Assembly (NCBI GenBank): GCA_946965045.2
Contig: OX337228.1
Coordinates: forward strand, 1,612,001-1,676,000
Length of the DNA: 64,000 nt
Reading direction: 5' to 3'
From: Epithemia pelagica
Lineage: Eukaryota; Bacillariophyta; Bacillariophyceae; Surirellales; Surirellaceae
The notes beneath the pieces are model-generated. The model did no database searches. It was not told where the DNA came from and saw only the letters and a program-made list of their open reading frames with translations. Below, in pieces: positions 1-10,493 of this stretch (within the stretch, counting starts at the first letter, position 1; each line of letters starts with the position of its first letter). The translations under genes and the position numbers were made by a program.

Positions 1-1434
1 ATGGGGAGTTGATGTTTCTGCTTAAAGAAGAAGCTTCCATCGACCAACATCCATCATGGTGGTCCATTGGGATCCATTCGATTGTCTTGGTGGTTCCTTC
101 TCTGCGGTTGTTGCAATTGGTGGTTGGGTCAGAACATTCCAGTTGATTGCCGCATGTCATTGTCGTGGCTCCATGAATCGTAATGCCAGCAGTAACCATG
201 CCCTCTCTCTTCCACTTGATGGCCAGCATCTCGTCCTCATTGAACTCTCCTCTGCACTAGCATCTTGATGTAAGCGAAGGCTTTTCCAAAAGCACCTGTG
301 GGTCCTTGTCGTTGCGGTTTCTCGTCCTATGACAAGTACTCCCTCATGGGTATGTCCAGTGAAGCGTGATGCGAGGGTTTGTGAAATTCCCTTCTGCTAC
401 ATACAGCGCTGTCGTGACCCGGACAAGTGTCCAACAAACTGTTGAGTAAAACTGGTCACTTCTTGTGCTCGTAGGCTATGGTACAGCGATCCTGTGCTGT
501 GGCGCTAGGTTAGGTACTGATCATCAATATTTCTAGGACTTCTTTCTGTCCGGTAATTTTTTCCGATATCCTTAAGTTTGTCCTATAAATTAGGGATTAC
601 GTGGCTTTTCTTCTCTGACGTCTTTCTCGTTTTCGTGTTTCTGATTATGTTGTATACTGTTTATTTCATACTCGTACAGAGACGGACGGACAACCGAGAA
701 TGAATGACGGATGAAGAGCAGGCAACTCCAAGAAGCCAACCGAAGCGCGGAATCATTCTGATTGGTGCGATTGACTCCGACTAGGATTTTTTGTCTCGTC
801 TCTCCCTCCTCAATCGCACGCACGTGCCGCAATGCGCGCACGGTGATGGTGATCCCATACAAGACTGGATCATCCCCCATATTCTCTGAATTTCGCGCGC
901 GTAACCAGCTTCCAACGACCACAACTTTTTCGGGCATCACCCACACTTACGCATCCAAAATCCAAACAACGCCATGGACTAAACTAAAAAGATATCAGAG
1001 ATTTCTCTTGACAAGTGACGCATCAAGGAGAAACTTTTCTCCATACTGTTTGATGTACCATGTGGCAATGATGAGTGATGCGCCTTCCGAAGAGAAAAGA
1101 GAACGTAGGGTGCGCGGCCACATACGGATTGTGCGATAGATATGATAATGTCAGTATTCTCGATTTCCCTTCCCTCCGAAAACATGAGTAATGAACACAC
1201 ATAAATCCAAATAGAAATTTTCTCCAGACAATGCTTAGGCTATCAGGCAAAGATTGGATAAGGATAATGCAATCAAGGTGATCGTCTTAGTATAGGGCAA
1301 GCAGTTAAATAAGTGTCGCAATAGTTGGGCGGGATGCGGCAACGATTGGAAGAATATGGTGTGGTAGGTCTACAAGAAGAAGGAAGTTCCAGGTTGGACA
1401 CATCAATAAGAGTTCATCGACAAAAGGCTTCCTG
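1..1434. other. Intergenic, no supported gene
   Basis: I see no convincing gene here. The open frames are short, carry no domain I recognise and overlap each other on both strands. The stretch lies downstream of the 3' end of the minus-strand cyclin, so its right edge probably holds that gene's 3' UTR. Confidence 0.5.
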
Positions 1435-2607
1435 CTATGTGGATGGTTCTTCGTGACATGTTCGGCTGCGTTTGCGCCTGGAACTGTATTCGTCATAAGA
1501 ACTTGTCTGGATAGACTCATCCACCACACATACTGGAGAAGCTTTTCCGGTAGACCGATCGTCTTGGATTACTTCGTCTTCATCGTCCTCCAAAATCTCG
1601 GCCACAGACTTATTTGAGAACTGGAATTCGGATGGAAGCTCTTGACCTTCAAACATGACAGGACACAGCTCTTTGAGCATGTTCCTGGCTTCTCGTACTT
1701 CAGGGGCTTCGGGGAAAAGTCCGGTAACTTCAGCAACACGCTTGAGGAATGTAACTCTAGCATCGTAAGGAAATGGAACCGAATGATGAAGGACCTCAAT
1801 TGCACACAAAATGGAAGCATAGGCAATCATTGATGGCGGGCAAGTGAAAGCAAACTTGGATACACAAACAGAGAGCTCAGCCAAGTATCGTGATACTTCG
1901 TACAGCATTCTCTTGGTTCTTGTGTGCGACTTCAAGTCTCCGGCGATGGACCACATGGGAAGAAGCGAAAAATAATAGGCAATAAATCTCACGTTTGTAG
2001 GAGGGTTTACTCTCCACTTGAGGTCTCCAAGAATTTGGCGTTCCGATGATTCAATAGTTTCCACGGAGAACACTCCTCTGCTGAGTTGAGTAAATGCTTC
2101 AATCTTGAGCTTTCTCCTTGGACTATCTGTGCTTTCTGTGAATCCATGAGTCTTGATTGCAATATAGAGCGAAGTCACTGCCAAAAGTTGGAACTCCTTC
2201 TTGACAACTGGACTTCTAGATTCATCAAACGCCCGTAGTGCAACAGATCGATCAAGGTAGTTCATTGCAATTGAAACAACTTCTCGGTCAAATCCAAAGT
2301 GGTCTACAACCTCGTAACACCACTCACAGAGCTTCCTCCTCCACGCTTCATTTATTCCACCGTCATGATGGCTGTTTGAGTTAGGAGAAGATGATTGCCG
2401 TGAAGATGAGGCCGACAAATAATCCTTACAACAAGGATACGCCTCACACTCTGCGGCGAGGAGGACTTGTATATGCTCCGTGCTTGATTCATGCTCCCTG
2501 ACCTTCCTCTTTCCGGTTTCACAGGGAGAACGGTCGTCTCGAACAGATTCCTCATCGTCCATCGACAACGGACTTGGGGTAACAGCGCATACTTCTTCTC
2601 CCATCAT
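1435..2607 (-). CDS. Cyclin (diatom-type, D/A/B-like N-terminal cyclin box)
   Basis: Predicted cyclin, the regulatory subunit of a cyclin-dependent kinase. I chose the Met-Met at 2602-2607 as start, giving about 390 aa. The open frame runs 119 codons further upstream, but that part is compositionally unlike a cyclin and probably 5' UTR. The N-terminus is acidic and serine-rich. A cyclin box follows: a helix with MNYLDRSVA, then LLAVTSLYIAIKTH, then the ERQILGDLKWRVNPPTNVRF segment. The C-terminal half looks like the second cyclin fold and ends in an acidic, basic-rich tail. These features match the large diatom-specific cyclin family, many of whose members respond to nutrients and environment; that role is family knowledge. 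I see no clear destruction box. The gene is isolated, with 2.5 kb upstream free of genes. Confidence 0.85.
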   Translation of the reverse strand: MMGEEVCAVTPSPLSMDDEESVRDDRSPCETGKRKVREHESSTEHIQVLLAAECEAYPCCKDYLSASSSRQSSSPNSNSHHDGGINEAWRRKLCEWCYEVVDHFGFDREVVSIAMNYLDRSVALRAFDESRSPVVKKEFQLLAVTSLYIAIKTHGFTESTDSPRRKLKIEAFTQLSRGVFSVETIESSERQILGDLKWRVNPPTNVRFIAYYFSLLPMWSIAGDLKSHTRTKRMLYEVSRYLAELSVCVSKFAFTCPPSMIAYASILCAIEVLHHSVPFPYDARVTFLKRVAEVTGLFPEAPEVREARNMLKELCPVMFEGQELPSEFQFSNKSVAEILEDDEDEVIQDDRSTGKASPVCVVDESIQTSSYDEYSSRRKRSRTCHEEPST

Positions 2608-4430
2608 CCTCTCCACCAAGATTTTCGTTATGGATAGACAGAGCCCCAGCAACCAATTCCTCGCAGAGAGCACCTGAGTACGTGTAGCCGCCAGGTTTGA
2701 GGAACTCGCCGTAGTACAGGCACCGTAAATTTCTACGGCTGAAAGTTCCAAATTCCCAACCCCCCACAACAGCACGCTACACATTTTGTGTGGTTCGCTT
2801 TCTCCTTGCAGATGTTGACATTCACGCGGTGTCTGAGCGCTGAGGATTCTTCGTGGATATTTTGTTAAATAGAGCAAGGATGGGTGACACCAAACGGATA
2901 TGAATAACATCGGATTGGGGATTTGGTCATGCGTCTGCCGGATGCCGGAGCAACACAAAGACACTTATCATGTCGACATGGACACGTGTGACCTCTTATT
3001 ATTCCTTCTATTTGAAAGCCGCGGGGCAGTGATGGTAACGCATGGCGGCAAGCTCAAAAGCCGACGCTGGCCGGCTGCCACTTCCCATGGAGCTCAATGG
3101 GACCATATTATGCATGGATACAGGACGGATACCTTATCAAGACACAGATCTTTGGATCTTCCGGAATCTGTCAAATATCACAGATCACACAAGCTAAAAT
3201 TTGTAAAAGCCTTCGAGTTTTTTAATGATCACTCGACGTCGTCCGCCCGCTAGATGGTGCCGTGTCCGTAGAAAACAATGATAGAAAGCGTGATAGAGCG
3301 GATACAATAGAAGGAGAAAGGACTGTTCTACGATGTGATTTTGTTGTGCTCCCTTGACATTATTATTTCAAATCTGGCGACAATCCCCAGCAGCACTTCA
3401 CCTGTTTTCTCCCAAGAAAGTATGACGAGTGAGGTTTCGCGGTTCGAGTTTGAGATTGCCATTCAATAGAGGAACAGGAGGCTGTGAGGCTACCCACGCA
3501 GGCAACGTCATGCATGGATCCCTAGCAAATTTCTGAGCTACCTATAGTGTGTGGGGTGTGGGGGCAAAAGACAAGATGAGAAGTGAGAAGACTCCGGAGG
3601 CCAGAGATCCGACATCAAAGCAAAACGTCCGGTAGGTAGCCTTAGGAGTACGAGCATTCTGATGAAACGACCTTGGTCGCACATGCGTATACGTTTCCGC
3701 CATCCCATATCCGACACTCATAATACTCATCCCATTCATGTTGCTATTTTTCTCTATGGCTATTGCCTCTAGGAAGCTTGTATGGGCTATGGCGGTTTGG
3801 CACATGAGAGGATGCGCAGGGAATAGCGCAAATCTTTCTCCAGTACGGCAGAACAGGAAAGGTAAAATTCTACAGTGCCTCGGACCTCGGACCTCGGACG
3901 TTCGAAATCCAAAACGCCGTAGTCGGCTGTCAATGGTCATCAACCATCATCCATCATATGCACCCTCTCCTCTCTCCTCTCCTTTACATGGTTCTTTTTC
4001 TGACGACGACAGACGACACACCACACTTTTTCGTCGAAAGATCCACCTTAGTCCTTAGTGTCAGACTTCCTACTTCCGCCGGTACCAACTCCTATGTTCT
4101 ATTGTTGCAGTTTGTGTATTGTTTATCCTGTTTCTTGTATTCTTCCTTCACGTCTTGCTAATTTTCTTGGTCCGACTTCCAGAGAGGCAAAGTGTTCCAA
4201 GTGTTCATTATCGAATCCTTTGGTGCCAAGATTGAGCTGACTGTTATTTTGAGAGACAACATGAAAAATAATGAAACACACTTGAGCTCACTTGCAAAGT
4301 TAAAACACAAGTAGGCTCCGCCTGTTATTGTTCATGCTCCATTATGCGGATGCAAATGGATTGAATCAGTGAGATCTGGATCTCGTATTTGGCGGCATGC
4401 GAAAGCACATGGCAGAGTAGCTCTTGATGA
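2608..4430. other. Intergenic, no supported gene
   Basis: Upstream region of the cyclin gene. Overlapping short open frames around 3542-4240 show no domain, signal peptide or family resemblance. The first few hundred bases presumably contain the cyclin promoter, but I recognise no specific site. Confidence 0.4.
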
Positions 4431-4760
4431 GGGCTGGTCTTATCTTTCAGATTTATCGCATCGCATCGCAATTTTCTTGCGTGGTCTGACGTGGAGCCCC
4501 AAAATTGCGATAATCGCGATAGCGCAATTTTTTTTGAAAAAAAAAGTTGTCGCATTATCGCAATTTATCGCATCGAGAAATGCCTTGTGAAAGTATGGGG
4601 GGAAGCTGAGGGATGGTGGGGGGATGGTGGGGGGACGTGCGATTTGAATCGCATGACTATATTTTCGCATGGACCCTCGTTTTTCGCAATGAAAATTAGG
4701 CGTTATTCTTGGCGTTAAACTGCGATGCGATGCGAAAAATCCTGAAGATAAGACCAACCC
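4431..4760. mobile_element. MITE with Harbinger-like termini and TGA target duplication
   Basis: A 330-bp non-coding element. The left end reads GGGCTGGTCTTATCTTTCAG and the reverse complement of the right end reads GGGTTGGTCTTATCTTCAGG. The inverted similarity continues through a TCGCATCGCATCGCA stretch, giving imperfect terminal inverted repeats of about 40 bp. The trinucleotide TGA flanks both sides (4428-4430 and 4761-4763), consistent with a 3-bp target duplication. The first 12 bases match the termini of the Harbinger-type element at 30433-31358 apart from one C/T difference at the left end. The interior is rich in CGCAAT/ATCGCG words and has no open frame. I infer that a PIF/Harbinger transposase mobilised it. 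Confidence 0.85.
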
Positions 4761-5106
4761 TGAAGTTAGGTAGCATGTAGTAGCATGCTTTGGATCCTAA
4801 CGCACGTGGCGAACACGTGCACCACCATGCCATTCTCTGAAAATAGATGCATCCAATGCGATAGCGCCAAGCTCCAAGCGACTGAATACTGGGAAAAGTC
4901 GCATATCTGCTGACGTACGCGTGCGGTCGTTTCTCGTGACTCGGACAAAAGAGACAGAAATAGGTGAGGGTGACCGAGATGGAGGAGGTTCTCGATTGGA
5001 GTAGGTGTAGTTCTTCATAGGAGTATTTGGCTTCATGGTCGAGACGCCATAAGACGAAAAACAAGAACAAATCGAGTTCATTGCCATACCAGATAGCGAA
5101 GAGTAG

Positions 5107-8100
5107 ATGACGGCGTCACCCCGTAACATTCAAACGCTTGCCTCTTCAGATTTGCCTCGCGATGTCGAGACATTACGAGTGATCTTTTGTGAGCTCCTAG
5201 AGGTTGAAGAATCATCGACCGATTCGGCGACCTTGCTGTTGAGTTCGTCTGGAAGCAATGGGGATGCCGATACGACTTCCAACGACATATCAGTAGTTCT
5301 TTTGGTTTCAATGGTTGAAGAAAATCCATTTCCCACCATGGCATCGCTTGTGGTAGAGGAAGCTGTCATTGCTCGTTCAATTAACAGCCCATTGACTTTG
5401 CGTGATACGGTCAGTGATCATACCATTGCTTTGGTCCAGCTTTCGATGGCGACCATTGTTGCTCTCCCTCCAAGGCTCCTCGATTCTTTGGCCGGAAGAA
5501 GATCACTGGGCGTAAAACTTTATCATTTAGGGAAAGAGAACAGAGTTGGTCATCGTTCCCGACCCACCTTAACTGTCCAAACATTGCAAAAAGGATTGAC
5601 GACTCCTCAAAAATTACCAGACAAATCTACCCTCCCTCGAAAGATACCCACGCTGGTGACAAAAATTATGACCCAGAACAATCAATATGAAACGTTTTAT
5701 CTCAATTCAACGGAAGCTCAAGAGTTCGAGACCGATCTCTTTAAAGGCAAAATATTGATTCTTATCAAGCCCCCGAAACCGGAGGATGACCCCTACTGGA
5801 CGGAAAAACTATTTTCAAAGAAACAACGACGAATCGTTGTCCAATGCCAGGGAAAATTCAAGAAAAAGCCTCAAGGTCAAGTCTATCTTGGAGGGGAGAC
5901 CTACCAACTCAAATTGGGTCTTTTGACGAGAGGCATTACAGGCATTTTGCTACGCTTTATCGAAAGCTTTACATCCACTGTTGTTTACTCCTATGGAGAC
6001 AAGAAGGAAAAAGGAGAAGATGTGCCTCGCATTGTTGTGCCAGCTCATGTGGGTTTTGATCGCATCCACATTACACCCGAAGGACAAGAACCACCACCAG
6101 TTACGCACGAGCCCTTTTTTGAATCGCAAGAAGATAGGGAGAAACGAAAAAAGATCAAAGAATGGGATTGGAACACATCGAGCACGTACTCATTCACTTT
6201 TTACACCATGTACTTTAATTTTGCTGAGTGGAAGCTGGCGAGTTTGCCCGTAGCGTCGGGTATGGATTTGTCCTCGTTTTGGGGCGACTCGCCCCTGCGA
6301 ATCGTTGTTTACGAAAATGAAAGCAACAAAAAGAAGCAGCACCTGATGAAGGACAATCGCTACCATTTTGTGTTTCAAATGAAATACAAGGGGCAGCCGG
6401 ACACCCTTGAAGACGGCTCAATTGCCTTCAAGCGGTCAACCAGCCAAGTCATTGCCCAGCCTCCTGACACTCCACTCAGAGCCGACGAAGACGAAGGAGA
6501 GGAAGCTTTCAGGCGTCGAAGCCAAGCGATGGAGCTTGTAACATCACAGTTGCAGGAAGAGCCTATATCGGATGACGACGATTATGAGTTTCATGACGCG
6601 GCGGAGAATGAAGAAGACGGCAATCTTGATTCAATCAGTCTGTCTTCATTATCAGTTGCTCCCGCATCCGAAATCAACCTGAAAGCCATCAACAATAAAA
6701 TACCTGCGTGGATCGAGATGGCCTCTCCTGGCCGCGGTAGTTACACAAAGTACTTCGCTATTAATGTGAGTTCAACCGAGAATGACGGAACCAAGACAAT
6801 TTTGCGCTCCAAGTCCGACTGCGACACGTTGCTTGATCAAAGTGGCTTGCGTACCAGAGCAACGGCCTTTGTTTCTCGATCTTTCTCTCCGCTCTTGTCG
6901 TCGACGGAGAAGCGACGTCGAATGCTTGCCTATGTGTTGTACAAGGAAGAAATGCGAGCTACCAAGTCTACGATGGACACATTTGTGAAAGCGGAGAATC
7001 TGTTTCTGAGACGACCCAGACCAGATGCACAGAGTGGCACATCCAATGTGCTTCTTTCTGGATATATCGCTCGGGCTGTTAGTGATCGTGACTGGGTGGA
7101 GGAGTGGGCCACTCTGGACAGCAGCGGAATACTCAACTTTCGCCGCACCGACAAGAAAACCAGAAGCTTCGGCATCCGTGCCTCTTCCATTCTCTCGGTA
7201 AATGCTTTGTACGATGAAAGCTGTCCGGTATTTTTTGGTTACTCATTTCTTTCTATCGAGTCGATCGGACGAACCGTATACCTAATGTTCCGCGATTCTG
7301 TGCAACGGGATGCATGGTATTCAGCATTATTCGAAAGGACGGAACTCAGAGCTCCAGGAAATGACTTCCAACTATATAGCGTGGACATGCCAGCACAAGA
7401 GTATACGCACAATAGCTCTGTTTGGGATTGCAAGAAGAGAAGGGTTTACAATCGTGCCATGTTTGCTTTTCACGTGGAAGGCGAACAGGGGCGCCTCTTT
7501 GGTGACCCATTGGCTCTGGTTGCCACGACGCTGCAACTGGCCGTGGATTGTATCAACGACGATGAGTCGGTCGTCAAGAGGCATCAGTTTTTGAAGTCCG
7601 CTTCCTTGCTCAAGTTGGTTGATCTGGATCCGCTTTCCGAGAATGAACGTGTGGTATTCTTTCTGAATTTGTATCACACCATGTTGATGCATGGCTTCTT
7701 AATTCTTGGACCACCATCTACCAGCCTGAATTTCATGGTCTTGTTCAAGGAGGTTGCGTACGAGGTGGGGGATGAATTGGTGTCGCTGGCCGAACTGGAA
7801 CATTGCATAATACGAGCCGAAATGGCGCATCCAGCTATTTTCTTGTCCTGGTTCGTCATCCCCAAAACCTCCTACCGACGCCTGGCCTTGCGCACACACG
7901 ACTTCCGCATCAATTTCGCCCTCAATAGCGGATCCATCAGCAGTCCTTCACAGGTCATCCTATATACACCCGAGAACCTGGAGGAGCAACTCGACGCCGC
8001 AACCAGGTTAGGTATGAAATCCATCTGGGTATCCAAGTTACCGGGAGCTCGTGACGTTGTGGTTACCTTGCCTCGCGTGTGCCAGTGGTTTGCACAAGAC

Positions 8101-8280
8101 TATGGTAAACCTGTCGATATGATCACCAAACTGGCTCCCTATTTCAAACCAGACGATCTTGAGAAACTGCGAAACACAGCCTGGTCACCGACCAAGAACG
8201 CCTATGATATGAGTTTCATCACGATCAAATACGAAGATTTCTTGTTCGAGTGCCGACCACTTTCACTGACAGAAAGATAA
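5107..8280 (+). CDS. DUF1769-PH-DUF547 multidomain protein
   Basis: A 1,057-aa protein without visible introns. Residues about 1-195 are low in recognisable features. Residues about 197-400 look like DUF1769 (UPF0590, known mainly from fungi): an FKGKILILIKPP strand, a QCQGKFKK segment and a later FTFYTMYFNF...FWGDSPLRIVVYE block. An acidic linker (about 455-530) follows. A pleckstrin homology domain lies at about 655-745, with a GYIAR first strand and a closing helix around RDAWYSALFE. DUF547 occupies about 830-960, with VFFLNLYHTMLMHG and LRTHDFRINFALNSGS. PH domains bind phosphoinositides or proteins, which suggests peripheral membrane attachment; DUF547 is of unknown function. No signal peptide is evident. 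The gene converges on the ankyrin gene with only 117 bp between the two stops. Confidence 0.8.
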   Translation: MTASPRNIQTLASSDLPRDVETLRVIFCELLEVEESSTDSATLLLSSSGSNGDADTTSNDISVVLLVSMVEENPFPTMASLVVEEAVIARSINSPLTLRDTVSDHTIALVQLSMATIVALPPRLLDSLAGRRSLGVKLYHLGKENRVGHRSRPTLTVQTLQKGLTTPQKLPDKSTLPRKIPTLVTKIMTQNNQYETFYLNSTEAQEFETDLFKGKILILIKPPKPEDDPYWTEKLFSKKQRRIVVQCQGKFKKKPQGQVYLGGETYQLKLGLLTRGITGILLRFIESFTSTVVYSYGDKKEKGEDVPRIVVPAHVGFDRIHITPEGQEPPPVTHEPFFESQEDREKRKKIKEWDWNTSSTYSFTFYTMYFNFAEWKLASLPVASGMDLSSFWGDSPLRIVVYENESNKKKQHLMKDNRYHFVFQMKYKGQPDTLEDGSIAFKRSTSQVIAQPPDTPLRADEDEGEEAFRRRSQAMELVTSQLQEEPISDDDDYEFHDAAENEEDGNLDSISLSSLSVAPASEINLKAINNKIPAWIEMASPGRGSYTKYFAINVSSTENDGTKTILRSKSDCDTLLDQSGLRTRATAFVSRSFSPLLSSTEKRRRMLAYVLYKEEMRATKSTMDTFVKAENLFLRRPRPDAQSGTSNVLLSGYIARAVSDRDWVEEWATLDSSGILNFRRTDKKTRSFGIRASSILSVNALYDESCPVFFGYSFLSIESIGRTVYLMFRDSVQRDAWYSALFERTELRAPGNDFQLYSVDMPAQEYTHNSSVWDCKKRRVYNRAMFAFHVEGEQGRLFGDPLALVATTLQLAVDCINDDESVVKRHQFLKSASLLKLVDLDPLSENERVVFFLNLYHTMLMHGFLILGPPSTSLNFMVLFKEVAYEVGDELVSLAELEHCIIRAEMAHPAIFLSWFVIPKTSYRRLALRTHDFRINFALNSGSISSPSQVILYTPENLEEQLDAATRLGMKSIWVSKLPGARDVVVTLPRVCQWFAQDYGKPVDMITKLAPYFKPDDLEKLRNTAWSPTKNAYDMSFITIKYEDFLFECRPLSLTER

Positions 8281-8397
8281 CGAAGATGGGTCGATAGATA
8301 GAGATGTAACATATTGGATCATTTGTTCCATTCCAGGTGGCCTATATTTTCGTTCATTCCTGCAACAGGAGCAAATGAAACAGGAGCAAAAAATGCA

Positions 8398-9666
8398 CTA
8401 GGACGTCACGTGGATTCGTTGCCCTTGGCTTTTGGAGCGACGTCGACAGGCTTTGCAACTCAGCCCCCCGCCGACGGAACTGGGGTATAATGCAACGGTT
8501 CGTTTTCCACAGACACTGCACAGCGCTCCCACCGCTTGAGAGGGAGCTGGAGGTACCGTCGGCGCATCTAGATTGCGCGCCAAGGGCGGTTCAACCACTG
8601 GTGACTGCAATTGATCGGTTGATGCTCGAGTGGGATGCTGTTGTTCTTGTTGCAGTTGAATTGTTGCTACGACTGAAGTTTTTTGCATGTCCTGCGACAA
8701 GGCTCGCCGAAAGGCCTCTTCCCATGCGGCTGTCGCACATATCCCATTGTCGCAATTGGCATCCCAACATACAAATTTGTTGTTGTTCGTTTCGGTCATA
8801 AATGGTGCCTTTGGTCTTGGGGACGGTGAGTTTAGTCCATTCGTGGTTCCATCTCGTGGTGAAGATGTTAACGAGAGGGAAAAGGATGACGTTGCGTTGC
8901 ACGGAATGCATGCCGTGGCCCGAATTGACGCTTGCGCCGCTTGCAAGAGTCTGCAACAGGTTTCCCAATCGGGTTCCCCACCGGCGATAGCATTCCATCG
9001 TGCCACACGAGCGCGTTCCAATGCCCATGCATCCTTTGCTGTCTTACTTTGTCCAACGCATTGGTTCACGATTCGTTCTGCCTCCTGCAGCGGTGTCCTC
9101 CCGTGACGGTCCACGGCCAAGAGAGCTTGCGTCAAGGACTGTCGTTGTCCATGGGAATCCAACAACAGTTGGACCGCCAAGGGGCGGCCGCCCGATACGG
9201 CCTTGTGCAAAGGTGATTGTTCATCGCCGAAACTGGAATCACCGACCAGAATATTGCATTCCGGAAGTTGTAACAACAAGTGCATTGTCGCCACCGCTCC
9301 AGAGAAACTAGCTCGATGAAGTGGAGTCGCCGTTCGCATGTGTTTTGTGGTTTCATCACCATTCTTGTTAGGAGTGTATCCATTGGGATTGACTCCAGCG
9401 GCCAACAGGGCAGCCGTAGCTGGTACGTGACCATGTTGAGCTGCCAAATGCAATGGAGTGTTCCCAGCCGAATCTCGTTTCTCATGAATGGAAGTGGTGG
9501 TTGGTGTGCCATTGTTGTTGTTAATGCGACGCATCAACGAGTGAACATCGCCATATTCAGCCGCAGTAAACGAAGACAAGACCATGGGAAGCTTTTTGCA
9601 CGGACAAGACGGCTTACCACCGTCAAGGTGGTTGTTGCTGTTCTGGACGTTGTTCGTTGCTTTCAT
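8398..9666 (-). CDS. Ankyrin-repeat protein with C-terminal CxxC/CxxC zinc motif
   Basis: A 422-aa protein. Three to four ankyrin repeats lie at about residues 48-185, with the canonical NTPLHLAAQHGHVPATAALLAAG, then TPLHRASFSGAVATMHLLLQL, then SPLHKAVSGGRPLAVQLLLD. The middle is low-complexity and serine/glutamine rich. Near the C-terminus are two cysteine pairs (CSVCGKR and CKACRRR) about 20 residues apart, as in a small zinc ribbon or FYVE/MYND-like finger. Ankyrin repeats mediate protein binding; the zinc motif could add a nucleic-acid or protein contact. I cannot assign a specific function. The start Met is the first in frame. It is convergent with the DUF1769 gene. Confidence 0.8.
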   Translation of the reverse strand: MKATNNVQNSNNHLDGGKPSCPCKKLPMVLSSFTAAEYGDVHSLMRRINNNNGTPTTTSIHEKRDSAGNTPLHLAAQHGHVPATAALLAAGVNPNGYTPNKNGDETTKHMRTATPLHRASFSGAVATMHLLLQLPECNILVGDSSFGDEQSPLHKAVSGGRPLAVQLLLDSHGQRQSLTQALLAVDRHGRTPLQEAERIVNQCVGQSKTAKDAWALERARVARWNAIAGGEPDWETCCRLLQAAQASIRATACIPCNATSSFSLSLTSSPRDGTTNGLNSPSPRPKAPFMTETNNNKFVCWDANCDNGICATAAWEEAFRRALSQDMQKTSVVATIQLQQEQQHPTRASTDQLQSPVVEPPLARNLDAPTVPPAPSQAVGALCSVCGKRTVALYPSSVGGGLSCKACRRRSKSQGQRIHVTS

Positions 9667-9826
9667 CGTGGTGGGAATGGGGATGCACTGATTTTCTGAA
9701 ACGTTGATGAGACATACACTGACAAATAGGCTCGCTTCAATCAGTCATTTCGTATCTATCAAGTATCAAGGTAACATGGAGAATGGAGAAGCGACAACTA
9801 CCGTAGAAGGTATCGACGGTCTCCAT

Positions 9827-9913
9827 ATTATATGCGACTGATGTGGACAGGAGCGATTATATGCGACTGATATGGACTGGAGCGATTATATGCGACTGAT
9901 GTGGACTGGAGCG
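9827..9913. repeat. 29-bp tandem repeat, three copies
   Basis: Three adjacent 29-bp units at 9827, 9856 and 9885, each beginning ATTATATGCGACTGAT and ending GGAGCG. They differ by one to two bases. The array lies in the intergenic region upstream of the ankyrin gene, at about -160 to -250 from its start. It might be a promoter repeat or simply a minisatellite. Confidence 0.9.
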
Positions 9914-10493
9914 ACCGAAGTGCTGTAACCCGATGACGGATTGACCGAAAAATGAAAAATGGGACCAACATAAAACAATAACTCACTTGAAGAGAAAATG
10001 TTCCGAAAACTTCTACTCCCTACAAAACTCTAACGACTACTAGTCATAATCGTATAATCGTACTCCCCCATGATTTGTTGATGGATTAAGACGAAAGCAA
10101 CAGAACTAATGCAAGCGACAAGCAAGAAGACGAGGTAGTGATAGTAATGCTCACGAATTCAGTTTGTTCAGGTTGCCCTAATGTCGGAGTAACAAAGACA
10201 GTTTAGTGTTTGTAAATGTACAAAAGTTATAGGAGTAATAACAACAGGGTTCTGTTTGGGATAGCGTAGTTTTGCATGATGTTGCTAGCGATTTTCGTAT
10301 CTTGGGGACGGCCAAGTCGGTTTTCTTGAAGCAAGGAGTCTCTCTTGATCACTGTAAGTTTTAGCGTAGCGTTGTGATACTCCGTTTGACCTTTTTCTAC
10401 TGAAAAGGCCAGAGACTCTTGTACGTTGCTCGAGGGGGATGAACTTGGACGAATCACCCGCCATGATTGTACAAAACAATCAATCCATTGCCT
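9914..10493. other. Intergenic, no supported gene
   Basis: Between the minisatellite and the 3' end of the minus-strand TPR gene. Small open frames here show no family resemblance. Part is presumably the 3' UTR of the TPR gene. Confidence 0.4.

Noticed and set aside
1435-2964. Using the first Met (2964) as the cyclin start
   Set aside because: The extra 119 residues have no cyclin-like features and include hydrophobic and cysteine-rich stretches typical of translated 5' UTR; the Met-Met at 2602-2607 is followed by cyclin-like acidic sequence.
3542-3943. 133-aa minus-strand open frame
   Set aside because: No domain, presequence or codon pattern; opposite-strand frames of similar size overlap it.
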